The position numbers and the translations under genes are program-made. Below, in pieces: positions 7,197-18,353 of a stretch of 27,500 nt of DNA; position 1 is the stretch's first letter, and every line of letters starts with the position of its first letter. The notes beneath the pieces are model-generated. The model was not told where the DNA came from and did not search any database. It saw nothing but the letters and a program-made list of their open reading frames with translations. The DNA comes from Ampelomyces quisqualis (lineage: Eukaryota > Ascomycota > Dothideomycetes > Pleosporales > Phaeosphaeriaceae), in contig JAGTXZ010000022.1 in NCBI GenBank assembly GCA_018398575.1, positions 147,501 through 175,000 on the forward strand, read 5' to 3'.

Positions 7197-10100
7197 TATA
7201 TTCAACCAAGCTAGCATTAGGCTTACGCTTAGTAGCTTGTAACAACAAGGCTACTTAACTACTTACACAACTCAGCTAGGCAACTAAGTTGTCTACAAAG
7301 GATTTAATCCTGCGCACTGTACAATTGCAATACACTAGCTAGCAGTCTCAATTTCAATAGAGCTGCTAACGCTAATCTGGTAAGGTTCTTAGCCAAAGGC
7401 CTATTCGTATCTAACTAGTGCAGGCAGAAATTACCCTGTTCTGGCATAGATTCTGACTTAGAGGCGTTTAGCTATAATCTAGCAGATGGTAGCTTTGCAG
7501 CAATGCCTGGTCAGACAGCTGCAAAAACCAATTATCTGAAACTGCAGTTCCTCTTGTACTAAGCAGTATTACCATTAGGGCAAGGTCATTAGTAGAGTAA
7601 AACTAACCTGTCTTACGACAGTCTAAACCCAGCTTACGTTCCCTATTAGTGGGTGAACAATCCAACGCTTACTAAATTCTGCTTTGGTATAATAGGAAGA
7701 GCTAATATCAAAGGATTAAAAAGCAACGTTGCTATAAACGCTTGGCTGCCACAAGCTAGTTATCCCTGTAGTAACTTTTCTAGCACCTTTAGCCCTAAAT
7801 TTTAAGGGACTAAAGGATTAATAGGCTACACTTTTATGGTTTGTATTTACACTGAAAATTAAAATCAAGGGGACTTTTGCCCTTTTGCTCTACTAGAGAT
7901 TTCTGTTCTCTATAAGTCTCCCTTAGGACACCTGCGTTATGGTTTAACAGATGTGCTGCCCTAGCTAAACTCCCTACCTAACAATGTCTTTAACCTAGAT
8001 TAGTCTACAAGAGACCTTAACGCTAGAAGTTAAGCAGTAAGGCCTAGCTCTACTTTATTAAATAAGTAAAAAAACAATAAGGGTAGTAGTATTTTACCAG
8101 CGCCAAAGCTCTTACCTATTCTACACCTCCTATGTCTTTTTACAATGTCAAACTAGAGTTAAGCTTAACAGGGTCTTCTTTTCTTGCTAATTTGGCTAAG
8201 CCTGTTCCCTTAGCTGTAGTTTCGCTAGATAGTAGATAGGGACAGTAGGAATCTCGTTAATCTATTCATGCGCGTTACTAATTAGATAACAAGGCATTTA
8301 GCTACCTTAAGAGAGTTATAGTTACTCCTGCTGTTTACCTGCGCTTGGTTAAATCTCTTTGCTTTAATATTTAGAGCACTAGGCAGAAATTACATTGCGT
8401 TAACACTACTTTCTAGCTATCGCAATGCTATGTTTTAATTAGACAGTTAGATTCCCCTTGTTTGTACCAGTTCTAAGTTGGTTGTTAAACATACGCTAGA
8501 CAGCTAAAGCCTGCTAAGAGTGTCTGCACTCTAGCACTAAAAGGCGCCTACCTTGCGGTTAGTGCCCTTCTGCGCCAGAGGCTTCTCCCTAAGGCCTAAC
8601 ATACCTAACCCTTAGAGCTAATCCTTTTCCTAAAGTTACAGATCTATTTTGCTAACTTCTCTTATCTACATTGTTCTATTAACTAGAGGCTTTTTACCTT
8701 AGAGACCTGCTGTAGTTATAAGTACAACCTGGCGTAAAAACTATTTCTTTAAGCAGATTTTTAAGGCTTGTTAGGAGCGCACCAAACGCCGCAAAAGTGC
8801 AGCGCTCTTCTAGCTATTAAACCCTAGCTCTAGACAAACCAATTTCAGGGTAACAGACTGTTAAGAAGAAAAGAGAACTCTTCTTAGAGCTTCTGCCAAG
8901 GTCTCCGCTCTCAATTGCGTTGCTGCAGAGAATCTACATCTAGGTGCCAGAATGTTAACTAGCTTCCCTTTTAAGGGCGTAGCGCAAGCGCTAACATTAA
9001 AACAGAACTACCCTATCTCTTAGAATTGACTAACCTGTGTCTAACTGCTGTTTACACAGAACCTTTCCCTACTTTAGTCCTTAAAGTTCTTATTTAAGTA
9101 TTTGCTACTACTACTAAGATCTGCACTAGAGGCTGTTTAACTTAGAGTTACCTCCAAGGCTTTGTTACAAGCCTCTACGCCTGCCTACTTGCTAGGGCGT
9201 AAATTCTGCCCTGGCAGCAGGGTATAGGTAATACGCTTAAGCGCCATCTATTTTTAGGGCTAGTTTATTTAGCAGGTGAGTTGTTACACACTCCTTAGCA
9301 GATTCTAACTTCTATAGCTACTGTCCTGCTGTCTAGATAAACTAACACCTTTTGTAGTATCTGATAAGCGTATATTCTGGCACTTTAACCCTGCGTTCAG
9401 TTTATCCTGCATTGCTAGTTCTGCTTACCAAAAATAGCCTACTAGTAACAGTACATTTAAGTGTCTACGTTTAATTAAGTAACAAAGACTTCTTATATAT
9501 TTAAAGTTTAAGAATAAGTAAAGGTTATTTTAACCTCTAGGCCTCTAATTATTCGCTTTACCTTATAAAACTAAATACGTTACTGCTATCCTAAGGGAAA
9601 CTTTAGCAGGAACCAGCTACTAGATAGTTTAATTAGTCTTTCGCCCCTATGCCTAAATTTAACAATTAATTTGCACGTTAGAACTGCTGTAAGCCTCTAC
9701 TAGAGTTTCCTCTAGCTTTACCCTATTTAAGCATAGTTTACTATCTTTTAGGTCCCAACAGCTATGCTCTTACTCAAATCTATCTAAAGACATCAGGATT
9801 AGTTGATAGTGCACCTAAAGAGTTCCTACCTCTATTTACTTTTATTACGCGTTTGGGCTTAACACCTAAACACTTGCATAGATGTTAGACTCCTTAGTCT
9901 GTGTTTTAAGACAGGCCGCTTATAGCTATTACGCTAGCATCCTAGTAGATATGCAGACCTTAGTCTAGACTAGTTGCATAACGTCTCCCCTATAAGGCCT
10001 CCCTAAAGAGAGGTACGTAATAGAAACCTTTATCCAATTGCCTAGACTGATGCTAGCCTGCCTGCAGAAGAGTGCACTAGACAAAAGTCTAGATAAACTA

Positions 10101-10549
10101 CTACAGGCAAGTCTGGCTGCAAGCGCTTCCCTTTTAACAATTTTACGTGCTATTTAACTCTCTTTCCAAAGTGCTTTTTATCTTTCAATCACTCTACTTG
10201 TGCGCTATCAGTCTCTGGCTAGTATTTAGCTTTAGAAGAAATTTACCTTCTATTTAGAGCTGCATTCTTAAACAACTTAACTTGTTAAAGGGGCTTTACA
10301 CGGCAAAGGCTAGCGACTACGTACAGGATTCTTACCCTCTGTAACGTCCTGTTCCAAGGAACTTAGACTACTGCTAACACCAAAGCGCCCTCTACAAATT
10401 ACAACTTAGGCCCTAAGAGAGCTAGATTTTAAATTTGAGCTGTTGCCGCTTTACTCGCCGTTACTAAGGCAATTCCTGTTGGTTTCTTTTCCTCTGCTTA
10501 TTAATATGCTTAAGTTTAGCGGGTATCTCTACCTAATCTAAGGTCAAAC
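7197..10549 (-). pseudogene. 28S (LSU) rRNA, unit 2, RIP-degraded
   Basis: Large-subunit rRNA gene of about 3353 nt, the normal length for filamentous ascomycetes. The 5' end is the reverse complement of GTTTGACCT..CAGGTAG..ACCCGCTGAACTTAAGC at 10507-10549, with changes. The 3' end is placed near 7197, after the recognisable cttgtaacaacaaggctac segment at 7237-7255; it is good to about 20 nt. Dense C-to-T and G-to-A transitions run through it without frame-length change. The sarcin-ricin loop (7547-7561) reads ttcctcttgtacta where TTCCTCTCGTACTA is expected, changing the first G of the GAGA tetraloop, so a working ribosome from this copy is unlikely. No intron is seen. Unit 3's 28S shares most of these mutations left of 20290 but has private ones. 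Confidence 0.93.
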
Positions 10550-10699
10550 GTAAAGGGACTTACTAGAAGCTAGTGTTTAAGACTAGAAGTGCAAGATGTG
10601 CTGCGCTTCTATGCTAAAACACTAGCTGCCAATTGCTTTGAGGTAAGTCTAAGCAAAAGCATAGACAAACACCTAACACTAAGCAGAGCTTAAGAGTAC
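10550..10699 (-). other. ITS2 (unit 2), RIP-mutated
   Basis: Spacer between 5.8S and 28S, 150 nt, aligned with the unmutated 147-nt ITS2 at 21643-21789. Differences are mostly YCR-context transitions, for example ttactagaagctagtg here against ttactgaagctggtg there. Small length differences are deletions in unit 3. Confidence 0.85.
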
Positions 10700-10856
10700 A
10701 AATAACGCTTAAACAGGCATGCCCTATAGAATACTAAGGGGCGCAATGTGCGTTCAAAGATTTAATAATTTACTGAATTCTGCAATTTACACTACTTATC
10801 GCATTTCGCTGCGTTCTTTATTAATGCCAGAACCAAGAGATCTGTTGTTAAAAGTT
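10700..10856 (-). pseudogene. 5.8S rRNA, unit 2, RIP-degraded
   Basis: 157 nt, the same length as the unmutated 5.8S of unit 3. It begins (minus strand) at the aactttcaacaacggatc equivalent, which here reads as cttttaacaacagatc, and ends at the gagcgtcattt equivalent, which reads aagcgttattt. The segment matching gattcgatgattcac is changed to gatttaataatttac. Nearby TCGC sites and the tgcgttc segment are unchanged, showing that the process is a preference and not absolute. 5.8S pairs with 28S; several of these changes fall in conserved core sequence. Confidence 0.92.
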
Positions 10857-11046
10857 GTAATTATTAAGTTTCTCAGACACTAATTAAATATTCAAGGGTT
10901 TTAATTTTGTCCAGCTAGCAGGTTATACCTGCTAAGGAAACGTAGGTACGCAAAAGACAAGGGTTAACTTAGAGGATTATACTGCTTGTTAGTAGCAATA
11001 CTATACAGCCTAACAGACCCTCTTAGCAGTAGCAAGCTACTAAATG
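10857..11046 (-). other. ITS1 (unit 2), RIP-mutated
   Basis: 190 nt between 5.8S and 18S. It aligns with 21947-22129 (183 nt) with RIP-type changes such as gattatactgcttgttag here against gatcatgctgctcgtcag there. It includes one GCA-to-GTA-type change (tgc to tac) outside the preferred context. Confidence 0.85.
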
Positions 11047-12844
11047 TAATAATCCTTCTGCAGGTTTACCTACAAAAACCTTGTTACAACTTTTACTTCC
11101 TCTAAATAACTAAGTTTAACAAACTTTCCAGCTTAGGATAGTTGTTGCCAACCTTTTTAAGCCAGTCCAAAGGCCTTACTAAGCCATTCAATTAGTAGTA
11201 GCAACAGGCAGTGTGTACAAAGGGCAGGGACGTAATTAACGCATGCTGATAACACGCGCTTACTAGGCATTTCTTGTTAAAGAGCAATAATTGCAATGCT
11301 CTATCCCTAGCACAACAGAGTTTAACAAGATTGCCTAGACCTTTTAGCTAAGGTAAAGAACTTGTTGGCTCTGTTAGTGTAGCGCGCGTGCAGCCCAGAA
11401 CATCTAAGGGCATTACAGACCTGTTATTGCCTTAAACTTTTATTAGCTTAAGCTAATAGTCCCTCTAAGAAGCTAGCAACCAGCCAAAGCTAGCCTAGCT
11501 ATTTAGCAGGTTAAGGTCTTGTTTGTTATTACAATTAAGCAGACAAATTACTCCACTAACTAAGAACAGCTATGCACTACTACCTGAAAAATCAAGAAAG
11601 AGCTCTCAATCTGTTAATCCTTATTTCATCTGGACCTAGTAAGTTTTCCTGTGTTAAGTCAAATTAAGCTGCAGGCTCTACGCCTAGTAGTGCCCTTCTG
11701 TTAATTTCTTTAAGTTTCAGCCTTGCAACCATACTCCCCCTAGAACCCAAAAACTTTGATTTCTTGTAAGGTGCCAAGCGAGTCAGAAAAAGAACATCGC
11801 CTAATCCCTAGTTAGCATAGTTTACAGTTAAGACTACAACAGTATCTGATTGTCTTTAATCTCCTAACTTTCGTTCACTAATTAATAAAAACATCCTTGG
11901 CAAATGCTTTCGCAGTAGTTAGTCTTTAATAAATCTAAGAATTTTACCTCTAACAATTGAATACTAATGCCCCTAACTATCTCTATTAATTATTACAGCA
12001 GTCTTAGAAACCAACAAAATAGGACTGCACGTCCTATTCTATTATTTCATGCTAACGTATTTAAGCAAAGGCCTGCTTTAAACACTCTAATTTTTTTAAA
12101 GTAAAAGTCCTGGTCCCTAACACGCCTAGTAAAGGGCATAAGGTTCTCCAGAAGGAAGGCCTAGCTGGACAAGTACACGCGGTAAGGCGGACCTGCCAGC
12201 TAGACCTAAGTTTTAACTACAAGCTTTTTAACTGCAATAACTTTAATATACGCTATTAGAGCTAAAATTACTGCAGCTGCTAGCACTAGACTTGCCCTCT
12301 AATTGTTCCTTGTTAAGAGGTTTAAATTGTACTCATTCCAATTACAAGACCCAAAAGAGCCCTGTATTAGTATTTATTGTTACTACCTTTCTGTGTTAGA
12401 ATTAGGTAATTTGCGCGCCTGCTGCCTTCCTTAGATGTAGTAGCCGTTTCTTAGGCTCCCTCTCTAGAATCAAACCCTAATTCCCTGTTACCTGTTGAAA
12501 CTATAGTAAGCTAATACCTTACTATCAAAAGTTAATAGGGCAGAAATTTAAATAAACTGTCGCTAGCGCAAGGCTATGCGATCTGTAAAGTTATTATAAA
12601 TTATCAAGAAGCCCCAAAGGGCGTTGGTTTTTTATCTAATAAATACACCCCTTCTAAAGTTAAGGTTTTTAGCATATATTAGCTCTAGAATTACTATAGT
12701 TGTCTAAGTAGTAAGGTACTATCAAATAAACAATAACTAATTTAATAAGCTATTCGCAGTTTCACGGTATAATTGCTTATACTTAGACATGCATAGCTTA
12801 ATCTTTGAGACAAGCATATAACTACTAGCAGAATTAACTAGGTA
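11047..12844 (-). pseudogene. 18S (SSU) rRNA, unit 2, RIP-degraded, full length
   Basis: 1798 nt, the canonical fungal length, with ends matching the universal 18S termini after C-to-T changes (taataatccttctgcagg at 11047; agcagaattaactaggta at 12827-12844). Relative to the unmutated unit 1 copy, the differences are transitions plus the deletions that belong to unit 1. The decoding strand AAGTCGTAACAAGG is hit: g-to-a at 11088 gives a C-to-U in rRNA sense. The segment opposite GTACACACCGCCCGTCG is full length but mutated (caacaggcagtgtgtac). It therefore looks like a non-functional copy. From 11511 rightward the sequence recurs at +11074 in unit 3. Confidence 0.94.
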
Positions 12845-13690
12845 ACTATCTTAAGTCAAAGAGCCAGAACTCTAAGACAGACCCCCTAAGAGGAGCTAAC
12901 TTTTACTAGGCAGGAGAACACTAAAGCGCTCTAAGCCGCTACACAATCAAAGCTAATAGCAATAACAGCATAGACAACCAATTCAATTGCCCCTACTAAG
13001 TTTCCCAAAAGCTAGTCTGCAACAAGACATAGCTAACATTCCTATTAGAATCTATTTCTGCTACATACAGCTCTTAGGAGGAGAAAACCTGTGCTGCAAC
13101 ACGCTAAAAGCAGATACACAACGTAATTGTCTCCTAAGATCTGCTAAGTAGATAGCAGAGCCAGCAATCTACAGACCCTACGTAGTGCCTGTTAGAATTT
13201 AACAGGGCTTCTATCCTACAATAGGCACAGGACAACTACAATAACAATTTTGGCTACCAACACCTATAAGAGAGAGGCCTAGGCCTTGTGATTGCAGCTT
13301 AGTTGCCTTTGCTAGCAGCTTACAAGAAAACAAGGCAAGCAAGTATAAGACTTGAAGCAAACGCGTAAGGACCAGCTAAAGCTGCCTAAACCTCTAAGCA
13401 AGAGCGCCTGTTTTGCGTGTTAATCTGCTGAAAATAGCGTATAGGTAGCCTATACTGTTTTTCTTTAGATAGGCTGCAGAAAAGTAATTAGGATTTTTTC
13501 TGCTCCCCTTATGTAACGTGTGAACACCTTTGGGTTTGATTTTGTAAGCGCGGGGTTAACGTGTTAGAAAAGGTCTTAGAAGTTAAGCAAATTTGGTGCA
13601 GAGGTTGCGCAACCTGCGCACTATTACTAAAAGCATAAACCCGTGATCGCCGAGTTACACTTGCCTTGGTTTTTACTTGTATAACAATAT
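12845..13690 (-). other. 5' external transcribed spacer (unit 2), RIP-mutated
   Basis: About 846 bp upstream of 18S with intermediate GC, aligned with 1788-2540. It shows RIP-type transitions against unit 1, and keeps AGGCCTAGGCCT (13275-13286) and the GTATAGG-TAG-CCTATAC hairpin (13439-13455). Composition falls abruptly at about 13690. Open frames here, including one spanning the boundary, recur at +11074 because the DNA repeats and are not considered genes. Confidence 0.7.
13640..13654. promoter_or_regulatory. Boundary motif that escapes RIP; possible Pol I promoter element (unit 2)
   Basis: cccgtgatcgccgag is unmutated here although the ETS just left of it is mutated (tactaaaag where unit 1 has caccaaaag). 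It holds preferred sites CCG, TGA, TCG, CCG and CGA, and the following cttgccttgg also keeps TGG. Protection by bound protein or recent conversion could explain this; a promoter role is inferred from position. Confidence 0.3.
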
Positions 13691-15271
13691 ATTTTAACCA
13701 AAAATTATATAATCTAGATAAGTAGAGCAACTACTTTCTATTTCTTACTAGTATAAGTTATATTCTAACTATAAAATAATATTATACATACAAATAAAGC
13801 TACAAATAAACTATTTTAGTACTAGAAGAAATATTCTATAATAGAATAATATTATCTATACTAATAAAGCTACAAATCTTATTCTATACTAGTATAATCT
13901 AAATTATAAAGGTACTTATATACCCTAAACTCTAAAGAAAAATCTTAATTATAATCTATACTAGTCTAGCTACTTTTCTTTGTATTAAAATTATATATAT
14001 TTATAATATATTATTATTAGATCTATACTAGTAGATCTGTTTATATCTTTTTAAAACTAGTATAGTTTTTTCTTCTATGTATAATAGTATTACTAGCTTA
14101 TTTACTATAACAAAAAAATTCTACTATATAGAACAAGAGATTAGTAGAAACTAAATATAAATTTTCTTTTATAAAGAAATATATAGCTTGTAAAACAAAA
14201 CTTCTATTTAATATAACTAATAGAAGATTCTTCTCTTACCTAAGATATAGAAATAAACTTCTTATAAATTTTAAAAAGTTAGAGCTAAGTATTAGAGCTA
14301 CAACTAATATTACTACTTTACGTTCTTATATCTTTTCTAAGCCTACTAATATTCTATATAACTATACTAGATAAGAAAACAGAGTTTTAAATAACCTACT
14401 TGCTTTTTATTTAAAATAGAAAAAATCTAGTAGCTCTAAATATAGATAATAATAATCTAGACAAGTAACGCTACTACTATCTATTTCTTACTAGTATAAG
14501 TTATATTCTAACTATAAAATAATATAATATATATGTTTAAACTACTAATACTAGTATAATATATTTGTGTAAAACTACTAACGTCTCTTATTACTAATAT
14601 AGTATAAATTTTAATACAAACTAAGATAATCTAGATAAGTAGAATTATTAATATCTTTTTTTATAATGTATAGTCTAAATAAGTAGAGCTACTAATATTT
14701 AGTTTTTACTCTATTACATTTACTTTAAATACTAAAGAATAGTTCTATACTAGTATAATAAAGATTTTACTTTAAAATAATAGTATCTAAACTAGTATAT
14801 TAATCTTATATAATCTACTAGTATAATATAGATTCTACTCTAAACTATTATTATATTATCTATAAAGCTTGTTATATCTTTTCTAAACTAGAATTTTATA
14901 GATTTTAACTATATAATAATTATATATAGACTAGTTAAGCTACTTATCTCTATTTTAAACTAGAGAAATATATTTTTCTAATATAATATAATCTTAGCTA
15001 ATAAAGCTAGGACTATTTTAAACTAGAAAAATATTGTTTTTAACTATAATATAATATAATCTTACCTAATAAAGCTAACACGTTATTTATAGTATATTAT
15101 ATAAATTCTAGTATAGAAAAAAATAATATAGACTAAAAATCTAGTAATATCTAGTTTTTACAATTATTATATAATATCTAGTAAAAGAAAATTATAATCT
15201 AAACTAAGAAGCTAGTAATATCTTTCTCTAACTAGTGTTATATAAAGTTTACTAGAAACTAATAGAATCTA

Positions 15272-15329
15272 TACTAAAAAAGCTACTTATATAAGTTTTA
15301 TACTAAAAAAGCTACTTATATAAGTTTTA
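15272..15329. repeat. Perfect two-copy 29-bp tandem repeat
   Basis: Two identical 29-bp copies (15272-15300, 15301-15329) with the core aaaaaagctacttatataag. The same pair recurs at +11074 (26346-26403), and a slightly shortened pair is at 4139-4191. Confidence 0.9.
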
Positions 15330-16292
15330 TACTAGTACTATCTTTATTCTACCTATAGTATATTAGATCTAGCCTAGTTTAAGTTAAGTATCTATATAAG
15401 CTAGAAATACTAAAAATCTCTAGATCTATACCTTTCTTTTCTTAAGTTATACTAGAAGAAAGTAACAACTAATAATAGTTTTTTTTTTCTTAGTAGAAGT
15501 AAGCTTTCTAATACTTGTAAAGAATTGTATAATTTTAAGGTTTAGTAATATTAGATATATATACTAACTTTGCTGTAAAGAATTATTAGTCTTTTATTTT
15601 CTTTTCTTTTTCTTATTTTTATTATAAGTTTAAAAAAGTAGTAAGAGTATACTCTAATATAGTAATACTTCTATATATATAACTTTAAAAAGCCTACTAA
15701 TATTTGTATTTAATAAGTACTAGAGAATAAGAATATAGTAAAGTAATTATAAATATTCTTTATTAACTAATATAATAGGTACTATGTTTAAGATAAACTA
15801 GAATTTATTATTCTATTTACTAAGACTAATATAAGTTTATTTTTACTAATAGAAAGGTAATATATTTTTATATTATAGCAGTTAGACGTATAAGAGATAT
15901 TATAACTCTAAAAATATTTCTACTATTTAATAATTTAATTTTTTGTCTTAATTCTTATAGAAAGATTCTAAAATAATAAGAATAGTTTTATAATTTTAGG
16001 AAAAAGACTAACACTTTTATATTAAATAAACAAAAATTATCTATTTTATACTTTATACTTATATAAGTCTCTATATATAAGAGTAGATAAGTTATTATAA
16101 ATATTAGATTAAGATATAGTAAGATATAAGATTACTACTATCTAGAAAAAATAAAGTTTATAATTTTTTTTCTAATATTTACTTAACTTAATTACATATT
16201 AAGAGTACTATTATAATTAACTAAAGCTACCTTAAACCTACTACCTACTCTAAACGTACTAGTAACTTTATACTTACTAGCTACCTAGGCCT

Positions 16293-16696
16293 ATATTAAA
16301 TTCTAGATATAAGCTAAAATAAGAATAATTAAAAAGAGGAAAACTATTCTAACTAAGTATAAAAAGCTTTCTTTAACTAACTAGGTATTTTAAATTTATA
16401 AGAGCCTAAAATATAGTAGTAACTTTTATTCTATTAGCTACCTTAACCTACTAGCTACCTTAGCTACTCTAAACTTACTAGCTACCTTAAACTTACTAGC
16501 TACCTTAAACTTACTAGCTACCTTAGACTTACTAGTAACTTCTAACCTACTAGCTACTTTAAGGATATATATAACTAAAAAAATAGATATTATAAATAAA
16601 ATAGCTACTAAGGCCTATATTTTATTCTAGATACAACCTAAAATAGAAATAATTAAAAAGAGAAAAACTATTCTAACTAAGTATAAAAAGCTTTCT
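16293..16696. repeat. Direct repeat of about 80 bp (second spacer)
   Basis: Counterparts of the 5121/5424 repeats, starting at 16293 and about 16616, each ending in aaaaagctttct. Between them are diverged 18-bp-family members, one more than in the first spacer (around 16440-16555). Confidence 0.6.
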
Positions 16697-16902
16697 TAGG
16701 TAAATTAAGAAAGAAGCTTACGTAACTTCTTTAGTACTACTAAATATAGGAATTTATAATTACTAAGTATAGGCTAACTAGTTACCTTTTTTAGAATTAA
16801 TTATAAAACAATTTTTAGAGTAGAAGTATAATATTAGTTCTAACTAGGCCTAAGTTATATAGATATTAGATAAAAGACTATGTAACTAGACGTATTCTCT
16901 AC

Positions 16903-17393
16903 TTAAGTTTTTTTAAAATCTCTAGTTTTAAAGTTAATAGTTTTTTTTTATATTTGTTTACAAATTAAACTATTAAAAATAGTATTATTCTTTTTAGACT
17001 TTAAACTAGAGCTATTTACTTAACTTTTTATCTTTATCTAAGTGTATCTTTGTTAAGAGGTAGTAGATAAGATTTTAGTTATATTATATTATAATATAGT
17101 ATAGATATAGGCTTAAGTTTCTTTAAAACTCTTTTGTTATAAATTTTAAGTTTTTATTTATTTCTGTTTGCAAATTAAGATATTTAAAATACTATTATTT
17201 TTCTAAGATTTAAATATAAAGCTTATTAATAAAATAAACTAAAACTAATTACTTAACTATTTATCTATAGATAAGCCTATTTATACTAAAAGGTAGTAGA
17301 TAAGACTTTAGTTATATTAGAATTTAATATAGAATAGATATAGGCTTTAGGTTTTTTTAAAAATCTCTAGTTTAGAAATCTTAGTTTTTTATT
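16903..17393. repeat. Diverged ~210-235-bp direct repeats (second spacer)
   Basis: Same three-part series as 5710-6200, offset by 11193 with no net indel. Landmarks are ttaagttt, aggtagtagataaga and gatataggct in each part. Confidence 0.55.
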
Positions 17394-17527
17394 TTTATTT
17401 TTACAAAGACATTACAAGTAGTATATATATAAGCTTACTTCTGTCTAAAATATACTTAGTTGTAATCTAATATTCTTTGAATAATTTTTGTTAAAAAATT
17501 CTTTAATTTTAACAGTACTATTATTTT

Positions 17528-17617
17528 AAACTTACTAGCTACTCTAAACTTACTAGCTACTCTAAACTTACTAGCTACTCTAAACTTACTAGCTACTCTA
17601 AACTTACTAGTTATTAC
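17528..17617. repeat. 18-bp tandem array, five copies
   Basis: Copies of aaacttactagctactct start at 17528, 17546, 17564, 17582 and 17600. Two copies (36 bp) fewer than the array at 6335; this alone changes the unit offset from 11193 to 11157. Confidence 0.95.
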
Positions 17618-17637
17618 CTACCAGAGATTTTTATACA

Positions 17638-18232
17638 GTACCTGCAAGGCTCTCTAAATAAATAGATAGACAGCCTATACGCTCTTGCAAGAGCTGCTAT
17701 AATATTAAGGAGCGCCTGTAGGACTCTCTAAATAAATAGAGAGACAGCCTATACGCCCCTCTTGCAGAGGCTGCCAAAATCTCAAGTAAAATAGAGAGAC
17801 AGCCTATACGCCCCTACAAGAGCTGCTATAATATCAAGCAGCGCCTGTAGGACCCTCTAAATAAATAGGGAGACAGCCTGTACGCTCCTATAGAAGCTGC
17901 CTAAGATTTTCAAGCACAACCTGCAAGGCCCCCTAAATAAATAGAGAGACAGCCTGTACGCTCTTACAGAAGCTGCCAAAATCTCAAGCAGCACCTGCAC
18001 AGCCCCCTAAATAAATAGAGAGACAGCCTGTACGCCCTTGCAAGAGCTGCTAAATCTAGCAGCACCTGCAAGGCCCTCTAAATAAATAGAGAGATAGCCT
18101 GTACGCCCTTGCAGAGGCTGCTAAAATCTTAAGCAGCACCTGCAAGGCCCCCTAAATAAATAGAGAGACAGCCTGTACGCCCTTGCAAGAGCAGCTAAAA
18201 ATCTCTAGCAGCGCCTACAAGGCTCCTAAATT
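17638..18232. repeat. ~74-bp double-hairpin tandem array (unit 3, 28S-proximal)
   Basis: Landmark taaataaatag at 17655, 17729, 17858, 17934, 18008, 18079 and 18153, the shortened unit at 17787 and a degenerate last one near 18226. Unit order and lengths are the same as at 6481-7075, offset by 11157. Several single-base differences are RIP-type (gagacagcc against gagatagcc near 18090; ctcaag against cttaag near 18128). Both hairpins are retained in most units. Confidence 0.9.
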
Positions 18233-18353
18233 ATCTAGCAAGTGCGCCTATATGCTCTGACTGGAAACGTAGATTATTCTAGCGCTCCTGCAGCACTATC
18301 CCCCTCTGGTAGACATGTTCCTAATATTACACCAGATAAGGAGGGATAATTCC
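18233..18353 (-). other. 3' external transcribed spacer / 28S 3' flank (unit 3)
   Basis: Less mutated than its unit 2 counterpart: it keeps ctggaaacg, ctggtagacatg and accagataaggaggg. The ctggt and accag segments form an inverted repeat. The boundary with 28S is approximate. Confidence 0.5.

Larger units (their letters stand above)
13691..17527. other. AT-rich intergenic spacer, RIP-saturated (unit 2/3 boundary)
   Basis: The second copy of the AT-rich spacer, about 3.84 kb, slightly longer than the first because it lacks the small deletions there. It includes ggtac and ccc motifs near 13911-13925 and aggcc near 16287, which are reduced or missing in the first copy, the perfect 29-bp duplication at 15272-15329 and a 10-T run at 15479-15488. 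No gene or RNA gene is recognisable. Confidence 0.85.

Noticed and set aside
7197..10549. Group I introns or homing endonucleases in 18S/28S
   Set aside because: The 18S of unit 2 is 1798 nt and the 28S about 3353 nt, both normal without introns, and no interruption of conserved segments was seen.
13509..13730. 73-codon minus-strand frame found identically again at 24583-24804
   Set aside because: Its repetition comes from the 11074-bp duplicated block. It spans the ETS/AT-rich boundary, has no recognisable start context or domain, and is disrupted in unit 1.
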